Notes: a model not told the origin generated them from the sequence alone. DNA of 64,000 nt from Arcticibacter pallidicorallinus (GCF_003002875.1 NZ_PVTH01000002.1:434001-498000), one strand, 5' to 3'; shown: positions 16,031-26,143, numbered from the stretch's first letter. A program made the numbers and translations.

Positions 16031-19000
16031 ATGCCCGACAAGACAACAAAACTGGATGATAAGCTGCATTGGTACAAGGACGCAGTGATATACGAACTAC
16101 ACATTAAAGCTTTCGCCGACGGCAATTCTGACGGGATAGGAGATTTTCAGGGGCTAATGCAGAAGCTCGATTATCTTCAGGATCTCGGAGTGACCGCTAT
16201 CTGGCTCCTGCCATTCTATCCATCGCCGCTCCGTGACGATGGTTATGATATTGCTGATTATTATAATATTAATCCGTCTTACGGCACGATAAAGGAGTTC
16301 AAGTTGTTCTTGAAAGAGGCTCATAAGCGTGATCTGAAAGTGATAACCGAATTGGTTATCAATCATACATCTGACCAGCATCCCTGGTTTAAGCGGGCTC
16401 GTAAGGCTCCGAAAGGCTCTGCACACAGAGACTATTATGTGTGGACAGACGATCCGACCCAATACAAAGACGCCAGGATTATATTTCAGGATTTTGAGGC
16501 CTCCAACTGGTCATGGGATCCGGTAGCAAAGCAATATTACTGGCATCGCTTTTTCTTCCATCAGCCGGATCTAAACTATGATAATCCGGCCGTGCAGGAA
16601 GAGGTGTTCAAGATGATGGATTATTGGTGTAAAATGGGGGTGGATGGTTTCAGGCTAGATGCGGTGCCTTACCTTTTCGAGCGGGACGGAACGAACTGTG
16701 AAAATCTTCCCGAGACCCACGTTTTTCTTAAGAAGCTGCGAAGTTACGTGGATGAGCGTTATCCGGGTACGCTGTTGCTTGCGGAAGCGAATATGTGGCC
16801 GGAGGATTCGGCCTCTTATTTCGGAGATGGCGATGAATGTCAGATGAACTACCACTTCCCTGTAATGCCGCGTATGTTCATGTCGGTACAGATGGAAGAC
16901 CGCTACCCCATAACGGATATTTTTGATCAGACCCCCGAGATTCCGGAAACGTGTCAATGGGCTATTTTTCTGAGAAACCACGATGAGCTCACGCTGGAAA
17001 TGGTTACGGATGAAGAAAGGGATTATATGTATAAAACCTATGTTAAGGATCCAAAGGCACGGATCAACCTGGGTATCCGGCATCGTTTGGCACCCTTGCT
17101 AGAGAATAACCGTAACAAGATAGAGCTGCTAAATTCACTGCTGTTTACGCTTCCAGGAACACCGGTGCTGTATTATGGTGATGAGATCGGGATGGGTGAT
17201 AATTTTTACCTGGGCGATCGTGACGGTGTGCGCACTCCTATGCAATGGGATGCTGACAGGAATGGTGGCTTCTCCAAAGCTAATCCACAGCAGCTTTACC
17301 TGCCGATGATCCTGGATCCGCAATATCACTATTCATCTGTGAATGTAGAGCTTCAGCGCACCAACACATCCTCCCTGTTATGGTGGACAAAGCGCGTGAT
17401 CAGTATGCGAAAGAAGTATAAAGCGCTGAGCCGGGGGGATATGAAGTTCATCCATTCTGAAAACTCGAAGGTACTGGCTTTCACGCGTTGTTACGAAGAT
17501 CAGAAGATACTGGTGGTGGCAAACTTGTCTCGTTTTATCCAGTCTGCCGAACTTGACCTCGATGACTATGCAGGGTATGTGCCTATGGAAGTGTTTAGCC
17601 ACAACCGTTTTCCGGTCGTGAAGCTGGAACAGCCTTACGTTTTTATGCTCAGTCCGCATTCTTGTCAATGCTTTGTTTTACAGGATGAGCGCGTCGAGTT
17701 AGTCAATACCAGGCCGTCTGAAATGCTGCAAATTGGAAAGTGGAAAGAGCTTACAGAGCAGCAGAACCTGGAGTTTCTTGAGTCGAAGGTTTTGCCCGAC
17801 TATATGATGCGCATGCGTTGGTTCGGGGGCAAGGGTCGGGGAGTTGAGCGGATCGAGATCATCGACCATGCGACAGTTCCGCTGGCGGAGAACTCGGCGA
17901 TTTTCCTGCTCATAGAAGTTTCTTATCAGAACGGTCTGCCGGATTTGTACCAACTGCCGGTTACTTTAGGTAAGGGACAGTTCTCTTACAAGATCCAGGA
18001 AAGCTGTCCTCAGTCGGTGATTTCCGCTATTCGTGTAGGTGCTGAAGATGCCGTTTTGTACGATGCATTGTACGGTTTCGATCTTCAGGATGCCCTGATC
18101 AGGCGCATGGCTAACAATCAGGACGTTACGCTCAAAAATGGAGAACTTACTTTTAGCAGCAACCGCGATTTGAAGAAGTACGTATCAGAACACGATAAAA
18201 TAAAGCCCCGAGTGTTATCGGCGGAACAAAGTAACACCTCACTGACATACGACAATTGTTATTTCCTGAAGTTTTACCGAAAGGTGGACCTGGCCATAAA
18301 TGCCGATATGGAGGTGACGCACTATCTCACCAAACATGCCAAATTCAAGCATATTCCTGCCTTTATCGGTTCGGTAGAATGGAAGTTCAAAAAAGGTAAT
18401 ATGGTTTTGGCCATGATGCAGGAAATGGTACAAAGCAACAGTGATGGATGGGCTTATATGCTTGACAGACTAAACGACTTTAATGACAATATTCTGTCTA
18501 ACCAGAATCTTGGAACCCTTACCAAAGAAGTAAAAGGTAATTTACTGAATCCGGCGGTCTACGAAGAGGTTCCTGAGGATATCAAAGCGTTATTAGATGG
18601 ACTTGTATCTGATAACGTACGTTTGCTAGGCATTCGTACGGCTGAAATGCACCTTTCGCTTGCGTCAGGCGAAAAACTGGAGGCCTTTAAGTCCGAGGAC
18701 TATTCACTGCATTACCAGCGGTCGCTCTTCTCGTCGCTGCAATCGCTGGTGAGAGTAACCTTCCAGAGCTTGCAGAAGAACTTGAAAAAACTGCCTGAGA
18801 AATACAGGCAGGAGGCTTCTGAGCTGCTTGGAATGAAAGAAGAAATCCTTTCGGTTCTTAAACTGATATACAGCAGGAAGATTGACGTGACCAAGATCAG
18901 AATCCACGGCGATTACCACCTGGGCCAGGTGCTGTTCACCGGCAAGGACTTTATCATTCTCGACTTTGAAGGCGAACCTGCAAAAAGCTACAGTGAACGT

Positions 19001-19393
19001 CGGCTGAAATACTCACCGCTCAGAGATGTTGCGGGCATGATCGAGTCACTTCGCTACGCCGCTTATGGAAGTTTGTTCCTGGACAATCTGATCAGGGAGG
19101 AAGATATCAATAAACTGCTTCCTTATGCCGAGCAATGGTATCATTATATGAGCGGCTTCTTTATGCAGGCTTACCTGGAGCGCGTGAAAGGTGCCCGGTT
19201 TATTCCTAAGGAAAAAGAGGATCTGGGGATACTATTGCAAACCTTCCTTCTGCAAAAAGCCATTTATGAACTGAATTACGAACTAAATAACCGGCCGGAG
19301 TGGGTGCTGGTACCGATGCGCGCTATAAAGTCAATTATGAATAGTTACCGTGCTCACCAACCTAAAATTAATCAGAATGAACATGTCAGGTAA
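16031..19393 (+). CDS. treS: bifunctional trehalose synthase / maltokinase
   Basis: A 1120-residue fusion. Residues 1-about 540 form TreS, a GH13 isomerase interconverting trehalose and maltose (DGFRLDAVPYL with Asp210, LAEANMW with Glu252, RNHDE with Asp318). Residues from about 570 form the maltokinase (Mak/Pep2), which phosphorylates maltose with ATP; the kinase motif HGDYHLGQVL begins at His959 and DFEGEP follows. Start 16031 (MPDKTTKLDD) lies just after glgE; the frame is open into glgE but that part is glgE shadow. The fusion delivers maltose-1-phosphate directly to GlgE. The 3' end overlaps glgB. Confidence 0.95.
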   Translation: MPDKTTKLDDKLHWYKDAVIYELHIKAFADGNSDGIGDFQGLMQKLDYLQDLGVTAIWLLPFYPSPLRDDGYDIADYYNINPSYGTIKEFKLFLKEAHKRDLKVITELVINHTSDQHPWFKRARKAPKGSAHRDYYVWTDDPTQYKDARIIFQDFEASNWSWDPVAKQYYWHRFFFHQPDLNYDNPAVQEEVFKMMDYWCKMGVDGFRLDAVPYLFERDGTNCENLPETHVFLKKLRSYVDERYPGTLLLAEANMWPEDSASYFGDGDECQMNYHFPVMPRMFMSVQMEDRYPITDIFDQTPEIPETCQWAIFLRNHDELTLEMVTDEERDYMYKTYVKDPKARINLGIRHRLAPLLENNRNKIELLNSLLFTLPGTPVLYYGDEIGMGDNFYLGDRDGVRTPMQWDADRNGGFSKANPQQLYLPMILDPQYHYSSVNVELQRTNTSSLLWWTKRVISMRKKYKALSRGDMKFIHSENSKVLAFTRCYEDQKILVVANLSRFIQSAELDLDDYAGYVPMEVFSHNRFPVVKLEQPYVFMLSPHSCQCFVLQDERVELVNTRPSEMLQIGKWKELTEQQNLEFLESKVLPDYMMRMRWFGGKGRGVERIEIIDHATVPLAENSAIFLLIEVSYQNGLPDLYQLPVTLGKGQFSYKIQESCPQSVISAIRVGAEDAVLYDALYGFDLQDALIRRMANNQDVTLKNGELTFSSNRDLKKYVSEHDKIKPRVLSAEQSNTSLTYDNCYFLKFYRKVDLAINADMEVTHYLTKHAKFKHIPAFIGSVEWKFKKGNMVLAMMQEMVQSNSDGWAYMLDRLNDFNDNILSNQNLGTLTKEVKGNLLNPAVYEEVPEDIKALLDGLVSDNVRLLGIRTAEMHLSLASGEKLEAFKSEDYSLHYQRSLFSSLQSLVRVTFQSLQKNLKKLPEKYRQEASELLGMKEEILSVLKLIYSRKIDVTKIRIHGDYHLGQVLFTGKDFIILDFEGEPAKSYSERRLKYSPLRDVAGMIESLRYAAYGSLFLDNLIREEDINKLLPYAEQWYHYMSGFFMQAYLERVKGARFIPKEKEDLGILLQTFLLQKAIYELNYELNNRPEWVLVPMRAIKSIMNSYRAHQPKINQNEHVR

Positions 19394-21317
19394 TCTCGCG
19401 AACCAAGAATTTTCTTTGTTTACCGATTTCGATATAGCGCTCTTCAAGGCAGGTAAGCACTACCATCTGTACAATAAGCTTGGAGCACACCGTGTGAATC
19501 ATCAGGGGAGATGGGGGGCATATTTCGCTGTGTGGGCGCCTAATGCGCGTTATGTTTCAGTAGTAGGAAACTTTAATTCCTGGAACAGCGGGGATCATCC
19601 TATGCAGGTGCGATGGGATGAATCAGGCATTTGGGAGGTGTTTATTCCTGATGTGGGACATGCCGAATATTTCAAGTATTACATAGAAGGACCTAACGGC
19701 TATAGTGTAGAAAAGGGCGATCCGTATGCCTTTCATTGGGAAACACCACCTCAGACTGCTTCTGTGGTTTGGGATTGTAAATATAGCTGGAATGATACTG
19801 AATGGATGCAATCGAGACAACGGGAGAATCCTTTGAAGAAGCCAATCTCGGTGTATGAGTTGCATATAGGTTCCTGGAGAAAGAACGGGGAGGATGGAAG
19901 CTTTCTTACCTACCGGGAAATTGCCGGGCAGCTTCCCGAGTATTGCGTATATATGGGTTTCACTCACGTCGAGTTTATGCCCGTGATGGAACATCCCTTC
20001 TTTGGCTCCTGGGGATACCAGCTTACGGGTTATTTTGCCCCCTCAAGCCGGTTCGGGACGCCGGAAGACTTCATGTATCTGGTTGATCAATTGCATCTTG
20101 CGGGTATCGGTGTAATCCTGGATTGGGTACCGTCTCACTTTCCGGTGGATGAACACGGTCTGGGGTACTTTGACGGAACGCCTCTGTATGAATATGCTGA
20201 TCCGCGAAAAGGCTTCCATCCGGATTGGAAGAGTAATATATTCAATCTGGAGCGCAATGAAGTAAGGGAATTTTTAATATCCAACGCCTTCTACTGGCTG
20301 GATAAGTTTCATATTGACGGACTGCGTGTGGATGCTGTGGCCTCTATGCTGTATCTTGACTATTCCAGGAATGAGGGGGAATGGATACCCAATATTTACG
20401 GGGGAAGAGAGAACCTGGAGGCGATTAGTTTCCTTCAGGAGTTTAATGAGGCTGTGCATAGTTTCTTTCCTGACGTGCTTACCATTGCTGAAGAGTCTAC
20501 CTCCTGGCCGGGGGTGACTCAGCCGGTACAGCAAGGCGGTTTGGGTTTCGACATGAAGTGGATGATGGGCTGGATGCACGATTCTTTGAATTATTTTCAG
20601 AAGGAGCCGGTTTATCGCCGATACCATCATGGCCAGCTGACTTTTAGCCTGGTGTATGCCTTTTCTGAAAAGTTTTGTTTACCCCTGTCTCACGATGAGG
20701 TAGTTCATGGTAAAGCTTCGTTGATCAATAAGATGCCAGGGGATGCCTGGCAGAAGGCGGCTAATCTCCGGCTGTTATATGCTTATATGTACGGACATCC
20801 GGGCGCGAAGCTGATCTTCATGGGAGGCGAGTTCGCGCAGGCGCATGAGTGGCAGCATGATTACAGCCTGGACTGGCATGAAAATCATCAACCCCTGAAT
20901 AGGGGGATCCAGCTTTTGCTTAAAGATCTTAACGAACTGTATAAAACCCCGGCGATGCATCAGTTGGATTTTAGTTCGGACGGTTTTTGCTGGATCGACT
21001 GTTGTGATGCAGACCGCAGCATTCTGAGCTGGATACGAAAAGGGGAGAGGGCTGGTGATGAGCTTTTGTTTGTTGCCAATTTCACTCCGGAGGTGCGTCA
21101 TAATTATAGGCTGGGGGTGCATGTTCCTGGATTTTATGAAGAGATATTGAATTCAGACAATCTGAAATATGGGGGCAGTGATGTGCTTAATGAGGGTGAG
21201 CTGGAAGCGTTTCCGGTGTCAGTAAGTGGGTTTACGCATTCACTATCTATCTCGGTACCTCCTTTAGGAATTAGCGTTCTTAAGTTCTCCCGGGAGAACC
21301 CCGATTATATCTTTTAG
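19377..21317 (+). CDS. glgB: 1,4-alpha-glucan branching enzyme
   Basis: About 646 residues (start 19377; an in-frame ATG at 19383 is equally possible). It has an N-terminal CBM48 domain (GAYFAVWAPNARYVSVVGNF) and a GH13 barrel. Catalytic residues are Asp319 in GLRVDAVASMLYLDY, Glu372 in IAEESTSWPGV and Asp440 in SHDEVVHG. It introduces alpha-1,6 branches into the glucan made by GlgE. The start lies inside the last codons of treS, so translation is probably coupled. No glycogen synthase (glgA) or glgC is nearby, consistent with a GlgE route instead of the ADP-glucose route. Confidence 0.94.
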   Translation: MNMSGNLANQEFSLFTDFDIALFKAGKHYHLYNKLGAHRVNHQGRWGAYFAVWAPNARYVSVVGNFNSWNSGDHPMQVRWDESGIWEVFIPDVGHAEYFKYYIEGPNGYSVEKGDPYAFHWETPPQTASVVWDCKYSWNDTEWMQSRQRENPLKKPISVYELHIGSWRKNGEDGSFLTYREIAGQLPEYCVYMGFTHVEFMPVMEHPFFGSWGYQLTGYFAPSSRFGTPEDFMYLVDQLHLAGIGVILDWVPSHFPVDEHGLGYFDGTPLYEYADPRKGFHPDWKSNIFNLERNEVREFLISNAFYWLDKFHIDGLRVDAVASMLYLDYSRNEGEWIPNIYGGRENLEAISFLQEFNEAVHSFFPDVLTIAEESTSWPGVTQPVQQGGLGFDMKWMMGWMHDSLNYFQKEPVYRRYHHGQLTFSLVYAFSEKFCLPLSHDEVVHGKASLINKMPGDAWQKAANLRLLYAYMYGHPGAKLIFMGGEFAQAHEWQHDYSLDWHENHQPLNRGIQLLLKDLNELYKTPAMHQLDFSSDGFCWIDCCDADRSILSWIRKGERAGDELLFVANFTPEVRHNYRLGVHVPGFYEEILNSDNLKYGGSDVLNEGELEAFPVSVSGFTHSLSISVPPLGISVLKFSRENPDYIF

Positions 21318-21342
21318 GTACTTGCTGCAATAGAAGTTTGCT

Positions 21343-22002
21343 ATGGAACAAACCACTTTCCTATACAGGAACAGCTTATCGATAGTTTTCCTGTCGTTGT
21401 TTGTTGTTACCTGGCTAGCACAGATCTGGACAGGCTGGAACCAGCACAACGAAGATCTCGCGAACGCGGGTGCCAGGACGATCTTGCTATCCGCGTACGT
21501 CAGATCGGGGCACTTTTTTTCGGCAACCTTTGAAAACTTTCAAAGTGAGTTTCTGCAGATGGCGCTCTACGTTGTCCTGACAGTAGGTTTGCGGCAGCAG
21601 GGCTCTGCAGAGTCAAAGCGGCTAGAAGGAAAGGAAGAGGTCGACAGGGAACCCATGCCATCTGCTGATGCCCCCTGGCCCGTAAGAAGAGGAGGCTGGA
21701 TATTAAAGCTTTACAGTAATTCATTATCGATCACTTTCTCTGCTTTGTTTTTTGTAAGCTGGGCTTTACACTTTTATGGTAGCTGGCAGGAATTCAATGT
21801 TGAACAAGCCCTGGATGGCAGGGAAAAAATTGACATGATTTCGTATCTCTCGGAACCTGTTTTTTGGTTCGAGACCTTTCAGAACTGGCAGAGTGAGTTT
21901 TTATCTGTGGCGTCGATCGTGATATTTACCATATATCTGCGGCAGAAGGGTTCCCCGGAGTCGAAGCCTGTAGATGCTCCGCATAGCGAAACAGGAAAGT
22001 AA
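21343..22002 (+). CDS. DUF6766-like membrane protein with internal duplication
   Basis: A 219-residue protein built from two copies of one unit. Each unit has a hydrophobic helix after a LYRNSLSI/LYSNSLSI start, a soluble loop, a (N)FQSEF/(N)WQSEF motif, a second helix and a closing LRQQGSAESK/LRQKGSPESK. Four membrane segments are expected in the inner membrane. I match it to the DUF6766 family with fair confidence; function is unknown. It starts 25 bases after glgB with no terminator seen between them, so it may be transcribed with the glucan genes. Confidence 0.75.
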   Translation: MEQTTFLYRNSLSIVFLSLFVVTWLAQIWTGWNQHNEDLANAGARTILLSAYVRSGHFFSATFENFQSEFLQMALYVVLTVGLRQQGSAESKRLEGKEEVDREPMPSADAPWPVRRGGWILKLYSNSLSITFSALFFVSWALHFYGSWQEFNVEQALDGREKIDMISYLSEPVFWFETFQNWQSEFLSVASIVIFTIYLRQKGSPESKPVDAPHSETGK

Positions 22003-22063
22003 ATAAAATTTCAACAAAAGGTCTGATCTACTGTTAGTTCTTTACATCTAAATAAAACATGCC

Positions 22064-22303
22064 ATGTTAGAAAACGTAAATCCAACACACAAAGAAGGAC
22101 CCGTAGCTAGGGTAATCGAGGAACAGACAGCGAAGATTCCGTCAGACGTGTTTTTGTGGGCTGCCCTTGCTTCTATGGGAGTATCCCTGACACTAAAATG
22201 CTTGAACAAGAAGCATACAGCATTATTTGTAGGCCAATGGGCTGCGCCTTTTCTCTTATTGGGAATTTACAACAAGATTGTAAAGACTGAAGGACACGAC
22301 TAA
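22064..22303 (+). CDS. small two-helix membrane protein, hypothetical
   Basis: A 79-residue protein. The first 27 residues are polar (KEGPVARVIEEQTAKIPSD); two hydrophobic stretches follow (about 29-45 and 52-68). No family is recognised. It lies between the DUF6766 gene and a terminator-like hairpin at 22312-22346, so it seems to be the last gene of the glucan transcript. Codon use and composition look like the neighbours. Confidence 0.65.
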   Translation: MLENVNPTHKEGPVARVIEEQTAKIPSDVFLWAALASMGVSLTLKCLNKKHTALFVGQWAAPFLLLGIYNKIVKTEGHD

Positions 22304-22311
22304 TTGTAATT

Positions 22312-22346
22312 AGCCAGAGCCTGTTAGTCATTGACAGGCTCCGGCT
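22312..22346 (+). terminator. terminator-like hairpin after the glucan genes
   Basis: GAGCCTGT (22317-22324) pairs with ACAGGCTC (22334-22341), extended by AGCC/GGCT after one mismatch, followed by TGTTTAAG. It separates the alpha-glucan genes from the glycan cluster. Confidence 0.7.
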
Positions 22347-22410
22347 TGTTTAAGCCTTATCATCCTCCTTGCATTCGTGCATCAAACCAACGCTTTGCTT
22401 TTATAAATCT

Positions 22411-24129
22411 ATGTATGTATTAGGTATTAACGCCGTATTTCACGACTCCGCGGCCTGCATTATCAAAGATGGCCAGTTGTTGGCTGCGGCAGAAGATGAG
22501 CGTTTCACACATATTAAACATGGTAAGAGACCGGTGCCGTTTTCAACCTGGGAACTTCCTTTCCATGCCATTGATTACTGTTTGAAGGTAGCAGATATTC
22601 ATTTGAGTGAGGTCGACCATATTGCTTACTCCTTTGATCCAAATCTATTGGTACCTGAACACTATGCAAAAAAACCTACTATAGAAATTCCTTTTGATCC
22701 GGCGGTGCAATATCATTCTGATTGGCTGAATCCATGGGATCCCTTGCTTATCACGTCGATTTTGAATGCACCCTCCCAGCTGATAGATGGTTATCCGCAT
22801 CATCTGCAGAAAAGGTTTAAAGGGACGACATTAAATGATTTTAAGTGGCATTTTGTGGAGCATCACGTGTCGCATGCTGCAAGTGCCTTTCTGCCTTCGC
22901 CATTTACCAATGCTGCGGTCATGACACTCGATGGCAGAGGAGAGCTTGCGACTACAACCTATAATATAGGTGCCGGCAATCGTATACATCGCATTGGCGA
23001 GGTGAAGATGCCGCACTCCCTTGGCCTTCTTTATGAGCGGCTTACTACTTATCTGGGCTTCTTACATTCATCCGACGAGTACAAAGTGATGGCACTTGCC
23101 TCTTATGGGAAGCCTGAATTTGTAAAGGACTTCAGGGAAATGATCAGTATAAGTGATGGAGGACAGTATATCATACAGAACGAGCGTCTGGAGGAGCGCT
23201 TTGGTCCGACACGATTAAGACACGAAGAATTCACTTCTCATCATTTCAATATAGCCCACTCACTCCAGTATGTATTGGAAGAGACCGTACTCGAACTAAC
23301 GGATTGGTTGTATCGTGAAACGAAAGAAGAGAACCTTTGCCTGGCGGGTGGAGTTGCCCTAAATTGCGTATTAAACGCCAGAATTCGGGATAAAGGTCCC
23401 TTCAGAAATGTCTGGGTGCAACCGGCAGCCGGCGATTCTGGAACGGCCTTAGGCGCTGCGGAATGGGTTGACGTGAGAGAGCGAAACAGCCAGCAAAAAG
23501 ATTTTGTAATGAACCATGTGTATTGGGGCCCCGGTTATTCGGATGCGGAAATTGAGCATTTTCTTAAATGGGCAAAGGTGCCTTACCGGAAGATGGCCGA
23601 TATCGCTGAAGAAACCGCGGAGATACTTGCGCAGGATAAGATCATCGGATGGTATCAGGGAAGAATGGAATTTGGTCCGCGTGCTTTGGGTAGTCGTTCG
23701 ATCCTAGCTTCACCAATCAGCCCAACTATGCAGTCGCGCCTCAATGAAGTCAAGGACCGGGAAGATTTCCGTCCCGTTGCACCGGTCGTGCTGGAGGAAG
23801 ATGCAGGAGAATGGTTCGAAGGCGCTGAATATTCTCCGTTTATGCTGTTCATCTATGATGTTAAGGCAGATAAGGCAGACAAAATTCCCGCGGTCCGTCA
23901 TACCGACGGTACTGCAAGGATACAGACGATCAATGCGGAGCAACATCCGGAATACTATAGGCTTCTAAAGGCCTTTAAAAGGAAGACCGGCGTGCCGATA
24001 CTGGTAAATACTTCCTTCAATACATTGGGGAAACCGATCGTTTCATCCCCAAGGGATGCTGTGGAGTGTTTCTGGACTTCTCCATTCGATGCATTGATTA
24101 TTGGGTCATATTTAATTGAAAAGAAATGA
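22411..24129 (+). CDS. carbamoyltransferase of the NodU/CmcH family
   Basis: A 572-residue enzyme starting at MYVLGINAVFHDSAA (22411). It has the two domains of the family: a Kae1-like N-terminal ATPase fold with EHHVSHAASAF (about 150-160) and LAGGVALNC, and the YrdC-like C-terminal part with GRMEFGPRALGSRSI, RPVAPVV and NTSFNTLGKPIV. It transfers a carbamoyl group from carbamoyl phosphate to a hydroxyl of a sugar or natural product. The next gene, a GT2, overlaps by ATGA, and GT9 genes follow, so a carbamoylated surface glycan is the likely product. Confidence 0.88.
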   Translation: MYVLGINAVFHDSAACIIKDGQLLAAAEDERFTHIKHGKRPVPFSTWELPFHAIDYCLKVADIHLSEVDHIAYSFDPNLLVPEHYAKKPTIEIPFDPAVQYHSDWLNPWDPLLITSILNAPSQLIDGYPHHLQKRFKGTTLNDFKWHFVEHHVSHAASAFLPSPFTNAAVMTLDGRGELATTTYNIGAGNRIHRIGEVKMPHSLGLLYERLTTYLGFLHSSDEYKVMALASYGKPEFVKDFREMISISDGGQYIIQNERLEERFGPTRLRHEEFTSHHFNIAHSLQYVLEETVLELTDWLYRETKEENLCLAGGVALNCVLNARIRDKGPFRNVWVQPAAGDSGTALGAAEWVDVRERNSQQKDFVMNHVYWGPGYSDAEIEHFLKWAKVPYRKMADIAEETAEILAQDKIIGWYQGRMEFGPRALGSRSILASPISPTMQSRLNEVKDREDFRPVAPVVLEEDAGEWFEGAEYSPFMLFIYDVKADKADKIPAVRHTDGTARIQTINAEQHPEYYRLLKAFKRKTGVPILVNTSFNTLGKPIVSSPRDAVECFWTSPFDALIIGSYLIEKK

Positions 24130-25097
24130 AACCTGACATCTCTGTTGTGATTCCGACCTATAAGCGGACTGAGTTACTGATGAGGTGTCTGCAAGCGTTG
24201 ACCGATCAGACACTCGAAGAGGCGAACTATGAAGTCATCGTAGTGAGCGACGGTCCGGACATGAAAACCCGGGAGGCCGTGCAAATCTGGAAAGAAACCT
24301 CGGGACAGAACGTATCGTTCCATCATCTTGAAGAAAGGAAAGGCCCGGCGGCGGCTAGAAACAGAGGATGGCAACATGCGAAGGGAAGGCTGATAGCCTT
24401 TACTGACGACGATTGTATTCCTGATGCCCGTTGGCTTGAATCTTTTGCTGAGGCATACAGATACGAAGATCAATTGGTACTAAGCGGTAAGGTAATTGTT
24501 CCTTTACCGGAGGTTCCTACAGATTTCGAGCTTAACACTTCTCATTTGGAGACAGCAGAGTTTATAACGGCGAACTGTGCCTGCAGCAGGGCTGTTTTGT
24601 TGCAGACAGGCGGCTTTGACGAACGTTTTGCTCAGGCCTGGAGGGAGGACAGCGATTTCCAGTTCCGGGTGATTCGGGAGGCGATTCCTTTGCGGAAGTT
24701 GGATACCGCCATAGTTGTGCATCCCGTCAGGTCCGCGCAGTGGGGTGTCAGCATATATGAGCAACGTAAGGGAATGTACGACGCTTTATTGTATAAGAAG
24801 TTCCCTGATTTTTATGACAAACGGATAGGGTCGCGGGCGCCATGGAATTATTATGCGATGATACTTTTCTTTATTGCGGGAATTTATGGGCTGCTTGCAG
24901 GAAGTGCCTTTTCGGTAGCCGCTGGCTTTGGTTGCTGGCTGCTGCTCGTAGCTGAGTTTAGCGTCCGTCGGCTTCGAAATACCTCGCGCTCCTTAAAACA
25001 CGTCAGCGAGATGCTGGCAACTTCAGCACTTATCCCATTTCTTTCTGTTTATTGGCAGCTCTACGGCGCCTGGAAATATCGGGTATTATTTATATAG
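24126..25097 (+). CDS. glycosyltransferase family 2
   Basis: A 323-residue GT-A enzyme. It opens with SVVIPTYKRTELL, then VVSDGPD, AAARNRGW and the metal-binding FTDDDC; WREDSDFQFRV lies near residue 178. Two hydrophobic segments at about 240-275 and a further one near 295-310 suggest inner-membrane anchoring at the C-terminus. The ATGA overlap with the carbamoyltransferase indicates one operon. Sugar donor unknown. Confidence 0.88.
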   Translation: MKPDISVVIPTYKRTELLMRCLQALTDQTLEEANYEVIVVSDGPDMKTREAVQIWKETSGQNVSFHHLEERKGPAAARNRGWQHAKGRLIAFTDDDCIPDARWLESFAEAYRYEDQLVLSGKVIVPLPEVPTDFELNTSHLETAEFITANCACSRAVLLQTGGFDERFAQAWREDSDFQFRVIREAIPLRKLDTAIVVHPVRSAQWGVSIYEQRKGMYDALLYKKFPDFYDKRIGSRAPWNYYAMILFFIAGIYGLLAGSAFSVAAGFGCWLLLVAEFSVRRLRNTSRSLKHVSEMLATSALIPFLSVYWQLYGAWKYRVLFI

Positions 25098-25099
25098 AT

Positions 25100-26113
25100 A
25101 TGTTTAAACCAACAGAAGATATTAAGAAGATCATTGTATTCAGGGCCCTGCAGTTAGGGGATATGCTGTGTGCGATACCTGCGATCAGGGCATTGAGGTC
25201 TGCCTACCCCGATGCTGAAATCACCCTCGCCGGTTTGCCATGGGCGGCTTCTCTGGTAGATCGCTTCCCTCAGTATTTTGATGATTTTATTCACTTTCCG
25301 GGATACCACGGATTGCCTGAGCAAGGGCTTGACGCGGAGGCCTTCACTGCTTTTCTGAGCACTGTACAGTCTGCCAACTTCGATCTTGCCCTTCAGATGC
25401 AGGGCAATGGCTCTGTAGTCAATCCCATGGTCGAGCTTTTTAACGCGAAGTATACAGCCGGCTTTTATATGGATGGTCATTATTATCCGGATAACGGTCT
25501 GTTTTTACCATACCCTAACTTCGGCTCGGAGATTGAAAGGCATATCGCTTTGATGGAATATCTTGGGATACCTTCCAAAGGAACGGATCTGGAATTTCCG
25601 TTAAGGCCAAAGGACGGCGAGGACCTGCTTGCGGCAGGTCTGGGTGATCTGGAGCCGGGAACTTATGTGTGCATTCATCCCGGATCACGCGGATCATGGC
25701 GACAATGGCCGACTGCCTATTTCGCGGAAATGGCTGATTATTGTGCGGAGCAGGGCCTTGATGTGGTGCTTACAGGTACGAAAGACGAGCTTGAGATCGT
25801 GGAAGACGTAAGGCGACAAATGAAGTATACGCCTCTTATTGCTGCGGGTAAAACTAGCCTGGGGGCTGTAGCGCTGCTAATCAGGGAAACCTATTTGCTG
25901 ATATCGAACTGTACCGGCGTTTCGCATATAGCATCGGCTATGAAAACTCCAAGTATAGTTATTAGCATGGACGGTGAACCGGACCGTTGGGCTCCTCTGA
26001 ACAGAGAAATCCACTATGTGATTGATTGGACAGCAAACCCGGATTTTGGTCTCGCACAGTTTTATTTGAAGAAGTTTTTAAAGAAAGCTATTCGTCAGGA
26101 TACGGACTTCTAG
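25100..26113 (+). CDS. glycosyltransferase family 9 (heptosyltransferase-like)
   Basis: A 337-residue GT-B protein. The start at 25100 lies 2 bases after the GT2 stop; a longer upstream frame overlaps GT2 and is not needed. The N-terminus has IIVFRALQLGDMLCAIPAIR, the ADP-heptosyltransferase signature region, and the C-terminal half has IHPGSRGSWRQWP and LISNCTGVSHIASA. GT9 proteins classically add heptose from ADP-heptose to lipopolysaccharide core, but many transfer other sugars. It converges with a second GT9 gene at 26144. Confidence 0.85.
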   Translation: MFKPTEDIKKIIVFRALQLGDMLCAIPAIRALRSAYPDAEITLAGLPWAASLVDRFPQYFDDFIHFPGYHGLPEQGLDAEAFTAFLSTVQSANFDLALQMQGNGSVVNPMVELFNAKYTAGFYMDGHYYPDNGLFLPYPNFGSEIERHIALMEYLGIPSKGTDLEFPLRPKDGEDLLAAGLGDLEPGTYVCIHPGSRGSWRQWPTAYFAEMADYCAEQGLDVVLTGTKDELEIVEDVRRQMKYTPLIAAGKTSLGAVALLIRETYLLISNCTGVSHIASAMKTPSIVISMDGEPDRWAPLNREIHYVIDWTANPDFGLAQFYLKKFLKKAIRQDTDF

Positions 26114-26143
26114 TGGTATTCTCCGATCGAATCGTTCGGGGGG

